This document shows positions 1 to 7,005 of a stretch of 64,000 bases of DNA, one piece after another; within the stretch, counting starts at the first letter, position 1, and every line of letters begins with the position of its first letter. Both the position numbers and the translations under genes were made by a program. The notes beneath the pieces are model-generated. The model made no database searches. It was not told the DNA's origin and saw only the letters and a list, made by a program, of their open reading frames with translations. The DNA comes from Gracilibacillus timonensis (GTDB taxonomy: Bacteria > Bacillota > Bacilli > Bacillales > Amphibacillaceae), in the NCBI RefSeq assembly GCF_900086715.1, contig NZ_FLKH01000008.1:62001-126000 (forward strand), read 5' to 3'.

Positions 1-1024
1 TTGAATTGGAGAAGTCTGGACGATTGCCAGTATTAACAACCATCTCATCTATATCTGAAATCGTTGTTAACTCTCCTTTCGATTCTCCTATAAGCTCTAT
101 TTTGCCTTCTTTTTCATGTATACGTTGAATTCTAAAAGGAGTAATTACTTCAAATGTATTTGCATCTACTAAATTGTGTATATGACTTCCTAATGCTCCT
201 CTTGCCTCAAGTGCATCCAGTTCTTCTCCTCCAAATGCATCTTTTACGCTGTTTTTCCTTAAAATCCATATAATTTCCGTTGCAGGATGTTCTTCTTTTA
301 ATTTTGCTAATTCCAATAACGAATTAATAGCAGAATGACCACTTCCGACAACAGCAACACGTTTGTTTAGATAACGGTCCTTATCTTTACCAAGAATATC
401 TGGAATGCCATAGAAAATTTGATTTTTTATATCTTTCTCTTCTTTTAACCATATTCCATTTGAATTTGCAGGATTAGGGTTTCCCCAAGTTCCGGTCGCA
501 TCTATGACTGCTCTTGCTTCAAATTGTACCAGTTCGTTACCTTGTTCTGCATAAATCACAAAAGGTTGTTGATCTCGATTAGCTGTTTTCATTTTATCTG
601 TATTTTTGCGGCTAATGGAAATAACCTTAGTATTCATAAACAAAGAATTTTTGATTTCTGGTGTATTCGATAACGGTTTTAAGTATTGGTCAACTAACTC
701 TTTACCAGTAGGTAATTCATTTTGATTCGGTACATTCCAATCTTGTTTTTTAAGAAGCTTCAATGCCGTCTTATCAATATTATATTTCCAAGGTGAAAAG
801 ACTTGGACATGCCCCCATGTTAAAATATTCTCTCCCACTTTAGAGCCGGATTCTAATAAAATAAAAGGTTGGTCGTAACTAACTAAATGGGCTGTCGCGG
901 CAAGACCTACTGGTCCAGCACCAATGACTGCAATAGGTAAATGTTTGTTATATTGATGATTGCTTACTTGTTGTAGTTCTTCTTGCGGTTGACAACAATT
1001 TGTTTTAATTTCTATAGGTTTCAC
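1..1024 (-). CDS. FAD/NAD(P)-dependent oxidoreductase, FMO-like (3' part cut by window edge)
   Basis: The frame is open to base 1 with no stop, so the C-terminus lies outside the window. Near the N-terminus is a Rossmann FAD motif (AVIGAGPVGLAA). About residue 200 a second dinucleotide motif (VAVVGSGHSAINS) follows, and an ATG-type motif (IDATGTWGNPNP) lies between them, as in flavin monooxygenases and ArsO/CzcO-like proteins. The AGGAGG site directly abuts ATGATG, so the GTG at 1024 (9-nt spacing) is the best start; ATGs at 1030 or 1033 are alternatives. A vicinal cysteine pair (TNCCQP) lies near the N-terminus. It is third in an operon after marR and another flavoprotein, 47 bp downstream of the latter. 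The substrate is unknown; a role in metalloid or organoarsenical chemistry is only inferred from context. Confidence 0.85.
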   Translation of the reverse strand, partial: MKPIEIKTNCCQPQEELQQVSNHQYNKHLPIAVIGAGPVGLAATAHLVSYDQPFILLESGSKVGENILTWGHVQVFSPWKYNIDKTALKLLKKQDWNVPNQNELPTGKELVDQYLKPLSNTPEIKNSLFMNTKVISISRKNTDKMKTANRDQQPFVIYAEQGNELVQFEARAVIDATGTWGNPNPANSNGIWLKEEKDIKNQIFYGIPDILGKDKDRYLNKRVAVVGSGHSAINSLLELAKLKEEHPATEIIWILRKNSVKDAFGGEELDALEARGALGSHIHNLVDANTFEVITPFRIQRIHEKEGKIELIGESKGELTTISDIDEMVVNTGNRPDFSNS

Positions 1025-1080
1025 GTTCATCATCCTCCTAAATTTTCACTAATTATTTCTCCATTGTTATCCTATCTTCT

Positions 1081-2127
1081 TTATAAATTCTGTTTTATAT
1101 GCTTTATTACGAACTTACTATCAGAGCCTCCCCCTCTTAATGTCGCAGAAGAAAAAGATCGTTGCCCTTCAAGTCCAACATAATAAAGTCCGGGAGTATT
1201 TTGACTGATACCAGCTTTCTGTAGTGGTCTTCCCTCCACATCAAATTTTTCTATTGTCTTTAGATATCCAAAATCAGAACGATATCCTGTAGCGAAAATC
1301 ACAGTGTCTACAGGCTCTTGGTTGCCTTCTGACCAGACAACACCATCAGAATAGAAACGTTCGAACATCTTTTTTTGATTAGGGTTACCAACTTCTAACT
1401 TTTCTTTGTATCCAGCCAAATCAACTGTTGAGCTAGGAATTGGAACTGCTTTTCCGAACCTCCAGAAAGGAAACTTATCAAAGCCGATTGCCTTCACCCA
1501 ATAGTGTAAATCTATTCCTAATATTTTTTGTTTTACTAACTGCACAGACTTACGAACTGCAAGTGTAGTGTTACTCACTTCTGATAATTCCATAGCAATC
1601 TGAACAGCTGAGTTTCCACTTCCAACAACGATTACTCTTTGACCAATATACTGATCAGGCTTTTGATAGGAAGAAGAATGAAGATAATTGCCACGAAAAG
1701 TATTCATGCCATTCATTTGTGGTAAATAAGGATTATGAAAAGAACCGGTAGCATTAATAATCGTTTTTGCTTTATAGGATTTTCCGTCAGAAGTTTCAAT
1801 AGAAAATCCTTTTTGGTTACGACTGACCTCATAAACCCGTTGATTAGTTAAGATGGGCAATTTAAAACGTTTGGTGTAGGTGTTCAAGTAACTTATAACA
1901 TCTTTTTTGGTTGGATAACCTCGCTTGTCATTTTTCATTCTCATGCCTGGTAAAGAAGATAAACGTGCAGGAGAAAAGAGCTTTAAACTATCATAATAAT
2001 AAGACCATGAACCAGTTGCTTGCGTATTTGCCTCAAGTATTAAATAATTCAATCCGTATTTTGTTAAGTAATACCCCGACGCAAGGCCAGCCTGTCCTCC
2101 ACCAATGATGATAGAGTCATAAATCAT
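1081..2127 (-). CDS. Flavin-containing monooxygenase-like oxidoreductase (ArsO/CzcO type)
   Basis: 348 residues. The N-terminal FAD motif is GGGQAGLASG, the central NAD(P) motif is VVVGSGNSAVQIA, and FATGYRSDFG lies near the C-terminus, the order seen in class B flavin monooxygenases and the CzcO/ArsO proteins found in heavy-metal operons. The ATG at 2127 is chosen because AGGAGG lies 6 nt upstream; the longer frame would start inside an operator-like palindrome. It follows the MarR gene by 53 bp and precedes a second flavoprotein, so all three are probably co-transcribed. The reaction is not known. Family membership is secure; metal(loid) function is inferred from the surrounding cad and ACR3-like genes. 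Confidence 0.88.
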   Translation of the reverse strand: MIYDSIIIGGGQAGLASGYYLTKYGLNYLILEANTQATGSWSYYYDSLKLFSPARLSSLPGMRMKNDKRGYPTKKDVISYLNTYTKRFKLPILTNQRVYEVSRNQKGFSIETSDGKSYKAKTIINATGSFHNPYLPQMNGMNTFRGNYLHSSSYQKPDQYIGQRVIVVGSGNSAVQIAMELSEVSNTTLAVRKSVQLVKQKILGIDLHYWVKAIGFDKFPFWRFGKAVPIPSSTVDLAGYKEKLEVGNPNQKKMFERFYSDGVVWSEGNQEPVDTVIFATGYRSDFGYLKTIEKFDVEGRPLQKAGISQNTPGLYYVGLEGQRSFSSATLRGGGSDSKFVIKHIKQNL

Positions 2128-2144
2128 TTTGTTCCTCCTTTTAT

Positions 2145-2157
2145 TTGCAAAATGCAA
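2145..2157. promoter_or_regulatory. Operator-like palindrome TTGCAAAATGCAA, copy 2
   Basis: Perfect inverted repeat (TTGCA, 3-nt centre, TGCAA) between marR and the flavoprotein gene, immediately upstream of the flavoprotein ribosome site. It is identical, over a 19-nt stretch including flanks (2140-2158), to the copy overlapping the marR promoter at 2664-2682. It is probably a second binding site for the adjacent MarR protein, acting as a roadblock or on an internal promoter. Confidence 0.6.
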
Positions 2158-2180
2158 GCATTATTTTTTTATAAATTTAT

Positions 2181-2630
2181 CTATCTTGGAGCAGGAGCAC
2201 AGCAAGAACCAATTTTACCCATTGTATTATTAAGTAGCTGAATAGAGCGAAGCACCGTTTCTTTTTCAAAATCAGTCATATGGGCAAATATTTCTTCTAA
2301 ATAAGTATTTATCTGTTCGTCAATGATTTCAGCTATATTCGTTCCTTCCGCCGTTAACTCAAGCGTATGAATACGGCGATCATTTAGACTTGGTGTCTTA
2401 TTAACTAAATTCATTTTTATTAAAGATTGAACCTGACGACTAAAAGTAGTAATATCCGTCCCTAAGGCTTCTGCAACTTCTTGGACAGACGGAGCGAGTT
2501 GACGATTGATTTCATAAAGAATATGGCTTTGAATTAATGAGATATCAAGTCCATCTGCTGAACAACAATTTTTATTCAAAAGACCAAATCGACGTGTTAT
2601 CATTTGAAAAAGGTCACGAGTATTTTCCAT
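2181..2630 (-). CDS. MarR-family transcriptional regulator with two vicinal cysteine pairs
   Basis: 149 residues with a MarR winged helix-turn-helix: the recognition region (VQEVAEALGTDITTFSRQVQSLIKMNLV) is followed by the wing (DRRIHTLELTAEG). Unusually it carries Cys22-Cys23 (NKNCCSADG) and Cys143-Cys144 (GSCCAPAPR), which suggest thiol-based binding of a soft metal or metalloid. The ATG at 2630 has an AGAGGTG site 8 nt upstream; an earlier in-frame start would fall in the operator. First gene of an operon with two flavoproteins and very likely autoregulated, since a perfect palindrome overlaps its -35 box. The ligand is an inference. Confidence 0.88.
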   Translation of the reverse strand: MENTRDLFQMITRRFGLLNKNCCSADGLDISLIQSHILYEINRQLAPSVQEVAEALGTDITTFSRQVQSLIKMNLVNKTPSLNDRRIHTLELTAEGTNIAEIIDEQINTYLEEIFAHMTDFEKETVLRSIQLLNNTMGKIGSCCAPAPR

Positions 2631-2652
2631 ATTTAAATCACCTCTTTTATTT

Positions 2653-2681
2653 GTTATACAATATTTATTTGCAAAATGCAA
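2653..2681 (-). promoter_or_regulatory. marR promoter with overlapping operator
   Basis: Reading leftwards, TTGCAT (-35, bases 2681-2676) is separated by exactly 17 nt from TATAAC (-10, 2658-2653). The -35 box is one arm of the perfect palindrome TTGCATTTTGCAA (2669-2681). A repressor bound there would block RNA polymerase, which is the usual MarR autoregulation arrangement. The palindrome recurs at 2145-2157 and was not seen elsewhere in the window. Confidence 0.65.
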
Positions 2682-2726
2682 GTAAATTTTATTAATTGAA
2701 CTTTAATAGGTTAAAGTTTAACATAA

Positions 2727-3019
2727 TCAAGTTGCCATAGCATGTAAAATGTAATTTGTAAAACCATGATCTTCGATTGTATAACCTTCTGCGGTAATAT
2801 GTGCATTGACTAATTTTATTTCTCGTTCGGCTTTTAAAAATTGTTCTTCAACTTCTTACTTCAATATCATCCGCTCGCTAAATATCCCAATAAAGGTTAT
2901 AGCGTCGAAAAAATGTTTTCATATGTAAGTTAATGCAACTTTGTTCATCTGACCTTCTCCTGCAATTCCATAGTTCCAAAGTTTTTTTCCATGTTCGGAA
3001 TCACATATTTTAATTACAT
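2727..3019 (-). pseudogene. Decayed DUF961 (YdcP-type) ICE gene
   Basis: Reading leftwards, the sequence follows the intact DUF961 gene at 23759-24073. Recognisable pieces in order are KYVIPNMEKNFG, then YNLYWDI-RADDIEV and finally KLVNAHITAEGYTIEDHGFTNYILHA, scattered over different frames. Codon 2 is TAA (ATG-TAA-TTA) where the intact copy has GAA, and there are further stops and frame changes, so no protein can be made. The similarity continues upstream through the leader region to about 3125. It is a relic of the right-hand end of another Tn916-like element. Confidence 0.8.
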
Positions 3020-3065
3020 CTAGATTACCTCTTTTCTTCATAATTTTATTTTTCATTTAATAGAG

Positions 3066-3113
3066 CTACAAAAAAACTAGAACAAGGAGAGGACGAGAAT
3101 GAGAAACGTTCAT
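3066..3113 (-). other. Leader peptide ORF upstream of the DUF961 relic
   Basis: A 15-codon ORF (MNVSHSRPLLVLVFL) with a GGAGTG ribosome site at proper spacing. Its core resembles the leader ahead of the intact DUF961 gene (24107-24163, MIIYYSRSPPLLSFLLCI) in position, ribosome site and the SR(S)PxLL motif. It remains open although the gene behind it is dead. Confidence 0.5.
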
Positions 3114-3146
3114 TGTAAATCACTCCTATTATTTTTTAGCTAACAT

Positions 3147-3198
3147 CAAAAAAGCCATCTGTCGGTTAATACCGATCAAATGACGTTTTAAGTGTATT
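3147..3198 (-). terminator. adaA terminator; degenerate copy of the palindrome at 5032-5092
   Basis: About 60 nt past the adaA stop, leftward RNA can fold into a stem containing CGGTATTAACCG and end in TTTTTT. Its right half is nearly the reverse complement of the hairpin beyond the ACR3-like gene (shared blocks AAAACGTCATTTGA, CGGTAT and ACCGACAGATG), so the two form inverted repeats flanking adaA and the transporter. The rest of the gap 3114-3256 shows no gene. Confidence 0.55.
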
Positions 3199-3256
3199 TA
3201 TTGGTTTTGTAATAAAGGTTTATAATTCTATAAAAACATGTAGTCTGTTTTGATTA

Positions 3257-3811
3257 CTATTGTTTTTCCAATAATGAATTTCTATAATTAGTTGGCGAGA
3301 CTCCCTGATGTCTTTTAAACTTTACAGAGAATTGAGTACTGTCACTATACCCAACTTCTAAGGCAATATCTGTTATTGATAATTCTTTAAAGAAAAATAA
3401 CCTTTTGGCTTCTTCCATTCTTAGTTCGTGTATATAATTTAAGGGAGTTTTTCCCTTTATTTCTTTAAAACTACGTTGTATATAGTAGGGATTTTTATTC
3501 AAAATATTACCTAGCAATTTTAAAGTTATCTTTTCTTTATAGTGTTCTTGTATATATTTCAGTACATCTTTTGTGATTTCCTCTTTATATCCTAGCCAAT
3601 CCATTTGATTTGACTTACATCTAGTACAAGGTCTGAATCCTTCGTTAATAGCTGAATTTAAATCTTTATAGATAATGACATGTTTTGGGTTAGGAGTTCT
3701 AGCTGTACAAGAAGGACGACACACTGTTTTGGTTGTCGATAAGGCATAATAAAACATACCATCATATTTTTCATCGTTATTTTTGATTGCTTTCCATTGT
3801 TCCTTGTTCAA
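3257..3811 (-). CDS. adaA: AdaA-type methylphosphotriester-DNA alkyltransferase/AraC regulator
   Basis: The N-terminal Ada zinc-binding domain has four cysteines (Cys31, Cys35, Cys62, Cys65, in VCRPSC and CTRC), followed by an AraC-type double helix-turn-helix (about residues 85-180, ending in SDSTQFSVKFKRHQGVSPTNYR). In the family the first cysteine accepts a methyl group from a DNA phosphotriester and the protein then activates alkylation-repair genes. I chose the TTG at 3811 because AGAAGGAG lies 8 nt upstream; a TTG at 3841 has no clear site. No adaB methyltransferase follows; instead the gene is divergent from an ACR3-like transporter, so its regulon here may differ. The identification is confident, the local role is not. 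Confidence 0.85.
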   Translation of the reverse strand: MNKEQWKAIKNNDEKYDGMFYYALSTTKTVCRPSCTARTPNPKHVIIYKDLNSAINEGFRPCTRCKSNQMDWLGYKEEITKDVLKYIQEHYKEKITLKLLGNILNKNPYYIQRSFKEIKGKTPLNYIHELRMEEAKRLFFFKELSITDIALEVGYSDSTQFSVKFKRHQGVSPTNYRNSLLEKQ

Positions 3812-3934
3812 TTCAATCTCTCCTTCTAAATTCGGAGTCAATATCTATAATGCTATATTTTAAAAGTTCATGTACAGTTAAAACAAAAGGTCGGTTGTGC
3901 ACATCTACCTCCATTATGTGAAGGAGATTATTAT

Positions 3935-4888
3935 ATGAATTTTATTGAAAAATTTCAATCCGTAGTGATTTTGATAGCTGTAGGAGTAGGACTATTTTTA
4001 GGACAGTATAGTATCTTTGAAAAGAATGCAGAAACTTTTATTCTTCCATTTTTATTATTCATGCTGTATGGGTTATTTTTAACTATTCCATTACAAAACC
4101 TTAAAGCTGCTTTAAAAAACGTAAAATTCTTAGGTACAAGTACTGTACTTAATTTTGTATGGACACCAATGTTAGCATGGGGATTAGGAGCAATTTTTTT
4201 ATCTGATCATCCAGCTTTATGGCTCGGTTTTATTTTATTTCTTGTTACTCCATGTACAGATTGGTATTTAATCTTTACATCCATTGCGAGAGGGAATATG
4301 TCTCTTTCCACATCGGTATTACCAGTTAACTTAATTTTGCAAGTTATGTTGCTGCCGGCTTATTTATTCATTTTTGCAGGCACAATGGAGACAGTTGGGT
4401 TATCCACTATAATAGAAAGTGTCATCTTTGTCTTATTTGTCCCATTTTTACTAGCCAATATAACACGTTATTTATTTAATAAGAAGAAGGCATTCTTAGA
4501 AAAGAAATTAATTCCATTTTTTTCCTTATCACAAATTGTATTTTTGTGTTTAGCTATTGTAGCAATGTTTGCCTCGCAAGGCTATTATTTAATAAATAAT
4601 TTGGAAGTGATCTTTTTAATCCTTATTCCACTTTTACTATTTTTCATAATAAACTTTTTTGTTGCTCAAACGGTAGGAAAAGTATTTAAGTTTAGCTATG
4701 AAGATACAGTAAGTTTAAATATGACAACTATTGCAAGAAATTCACCTGTTGCTTTAGCAATAGTAGTAACAGCTTTCCCAGACCAACCACTAATTGCTCT
4801 TGCACTTATAATTGGTCCCTTAATAGAATTACCAGTATTGGCGATAGTATCTCAAAGTTTATTGAGAATTAGAAAACTAGTAAAGTAA
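3935..4888 (+). CDS. ACR3/bile-acid:sodium symporter-superfamily transporter, probable arsenite efflux
   Basis: 317 residues with about ten hydrophobic segments. Cys107 in VTPCTDWYLIF aligns with the conserved transport cysteine of ACR3 permeases, and a second motif (TTIARNSPVALAI, about residues 260-272) matches the ACR3 ARN region. The protein would export arsenite, or a related oxyanion, at the cytoplasmic membrane. It is somewhat divergent from classic ACR3 (TPCTDWY rather than APCTAMV), so the substrate is uncertain. It is transcribed opposite to adaA from a 123-bp gap and is the only rightward gene of the island. GAAGGAG precedes the ATG. A long hairpin (5032-5092) lies downstream. Confidence 0.8.
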   Translation: MNFIEKFQSVVILIAVGVGLFLGQYSIFEKNAETFILPFLLFMLYGLFLTIPLQNLKAALKNVKFLGTSTVLNFVWTPMLAWGLGAIFLSDHPALWLGFILFLVTPCTDWYLIFTSIARGNMSLSTSVLPVNLILQVMLLPAYLFIFAGTMETVGLSTIIESVIFVLFVPFLLANITRYLFNKKKAFLEKKLIPFFSLSQIVFLCLAIVAMFASQGYYLINNLEVIFLILIPLLLFFIINFFVAQTVGKVFKFSYEDTVSLNMTTIARNSPVALAIVVTAFPDQPLIALALIIGPLIELPVLAIVSQSLLRIRKLVK

Positions 4889-5031
4889 ATGTTCTTTAGT
4901 TTAATGTAAGAATAATCTCCTTTCGAGGTTCTATATTTTCTTATCTCATCTTTCTATTTATTAAATTGCATAAAAAGAGAGAACCGATAGCAAAGAAAGT
5001 TCACATTAAATCACTTGATTTCTCATTAGAT

Positions 5032-5092
5032 AATCACACTTAAAACGTCATTTGAACGGTATTTACCGACAGATGACGTTTTAGGTGTGATT
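5032..5092. repeat. Long palindrome with 20-bp arms
   Basis: Bases 5032-5051 and 5073-5092 are inverted repeats of 20 bp (AATCACAC..ACGTCAT and ATGACGT..GTGTGATT, one G-T pair), enclosing an inner stem CGGTA-TT-TACCG. It lies between the convergent ACR3-like gene and flavoprotein pseudogene and could end transcription from both. A degenerate copy in opposite orientation lies at 3147-3198. The rest of 4889-5248 shows no gene. Confidence 0.6.
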
Positions 5093-5248
5093 ATAGATAT
5101 ATGTAATTTTCTTTACATCTATTCAAATCTATAGCTTTTACTGACCTTAAGTTACTGCCTATATATACATGTTATAATTAATAGCAAATTTAACTATAAT
5201 GAAAGTTTCCTTAATTTGCTCATAATAATATCTCGATAGTTTTTGCTT

Positions 5249-6282
5249 TTACATTTCTTGCTGCTGAATTTTTTCAGCTATATATTTTGCATCATCACTA
5301 ACACCATATAGAAGGGCTGAGCTTCTTTTACTCTGCCAGCTTAGCCCTATGAAATACAATCCAACTACATTAGTAACACCAAAACAGTGTAACGGTCTCC
5401 CGTGACTACTTAAAGCTCCTTCGATTTGTATCCATGAATAATCATTGCGATAACCAGTTGCCCATATCACATTTTGAACCTGTTTAGATATACCATTATT
5501 AAAGCATGCCTTACCTTCTTTAATTTCTATTAGCCTGCCTACGATTTCTACATTTTTTTAACCGTTTTATAGTCATTTCCTATTAACGGCTCTCTTTCCC
5601 TTAATATTTTTCCTATAAAAGAATTTGGCTTTGCCCGACCAATTCGGAATTTTTCTAACCACCAAAAGAGACTTCTTCCAGCAATAACCTGAGGAACACT
5701 TTTCATTGGTTTACTTTGGGACAATGTAACCTGATGTGTTTTATTTAATTCCGCCGCAATTTGAACGCCTGTATTACCTGCACCTATGATTAAAACATTA
5801 CCTTTAGGTATTTGGGAAGGGTTACGATATTTAGAAGCATGGATATCAAAACTTGCTGTACCATCATGAATGTTTGGAACAAAAGGATTGTAAAAAGCTC
5901 CAGTGGCAACAACTATTTGTTTAGCTTTATACGTTTTACTTTGAGTGATTACTGAGAACTTTTTCTCCCCATTTTTTGATAGTTTTATGACTTTTTCATT
6001 ATGAACTATCGGCAAGTCATTCTTTATTCTAAATACGTTTAAGTAATCTGCCATTTCATTTTTATCTGGAAAGCCTTTTGGATCTCCTCGAACATGAAAC
6101 CCATGTAATTGGCTGTAATTCCTAGGAGTAAATAAGCGTAATGAATCATAACGTTTTCGCCAAGAAATGCCCGTTTGCTCATTCTCATCAATAATTATAA
6201 AACTTACATTTTTCTGTTTTAGCGAATATCCCATAGCTAACCCTGCTTGCCCTCCACCAATTACAATAACTTCATATTCCAT
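5249..6282 (-). pseudogene. CzcO/FMO-like flavoprotein, frameshifted in an A7 tract
   Basis: The N-terminal 244 residues (5548-6282) carry the FAD motif GGGQAGLAMG and the NAD(P) motif LIIGAGNTGVQIA; the C-terminal part (to 5249) carries IWATGYRNDYSWI and a normal C-terminus. The frame breaks at seven T (5553-5559, A7 on the coding strand): KTVKKM then stop, whereas one more A restores KKNVEIVGRLIEI and an open frame into the C-terminal part. It is one gene with a 1-nt deletion, about 344 codons when intact. It follows cadD by 33 bp and probably belongs to the cad operon. Homopolymer slippage, phase variation or sequencing error could each explain the break. Confidence 0.8.
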
Positions 6283-6315
6283 TGAATATCTCCCTATAAG
6301 AAATATTTTTATCTT

Positions 6316-6936
6316 CTAATTTGAGAAAATCGAAAATAATGCGCTGAAGGTGCCATTCTCCATCATAATATAAATCCCTAAACCTATGAAAACAATCGGG
6401 ACAATCCAGCGTTCATATTTCTCAATTTTCTCTGAGATATATTTCATAGATGCCATTTGATAGCTGACATAACATAAGACCCCCACCATGATGAAAAAGA
6501 CGAGACTGACAACTGCAATTTCAACTATATTTAATGTTGTAAAATACGGAATATAAATGGAAAAGTCATCAGCACTAGAAGCTAATACAATAAAGGTGAC
6601 AGTTAGAAATAGTTGATTAAATCGTTCAGATGATAAAAGAGATAAAATGTTGCTCTCATCTGAATCTTCCTCACCCTTAAGCCATACTTTTATACCTAAA
6701 TATATTGGTAATAGTCCAAGCAAGCCTATAACCCACTGTTGTGGAATAAAGTTTGCACCGAAAGCTGCCAACAAACTTATCAATATAATGATTGCTGTAC
6801 CTAAATATTGCCCTACAATGATATGCTTTGTTTGCTTTTGTTTAACTGACTGCGTAAACAAAAGCATTAAAATAATTAAATAATCAATTCCTGTCGCTAT
6901 ATAAACTACAATAGCAGATAAGACTGTTGTACCCAT
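6316..6936 (-). CDS. cadD: Cadmium resistance transporter CadD
   Basis: About 206 residues with five or six membrane segments. The start (AIVVYIATGIDYLIILMLLF), the internal SSADDFSIYIPYF and the C-terminal segment are typical of the CadD family of small cadmium/cation exporters (staphylococcal CadD is about 205 residues). The ATG at 6936 is preferred over 6942 because of the GGGTG ribosome site. It is third in cadC-cadA-cadD, 69 bp after cadA, and thus under CadC control. It gives the cell a second cadmium export route beside the CadA ATPase. Confidence 0.88.
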   Translation of the reverse strand: MGTTVLSAIVVYIATGIDYLIILMLLFTQSVKQKQTKHIIVGQYLGTAIIILISLLAAFGANFIPQQWVIGLLGLLPIYLGIKVWLKGEEDSDESNILSLLSSERFNQLFLTVTFIVLASSADDFSIYIPYFTTLNIVEIAVVSLVFFIMVGVLCYVSYQMASMKYISEKIEKYERWIVPIVFIGLGIYIMMENGTFSALFSIFSN

Positions 6937-7005
6937 TAGCATGCACCCGCTTAATTTTAAATATAATCTTGAAGGGCTCCCGATGTATAGAGAGCTCTGT
7001 TCATT

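Noticed and set aside
5249-5470. Separate small gene for the C-terminal flavoprotein piece
   Set aside because: It lacks a proper start and joins the upstream gene if one A is added to an A7 tract.
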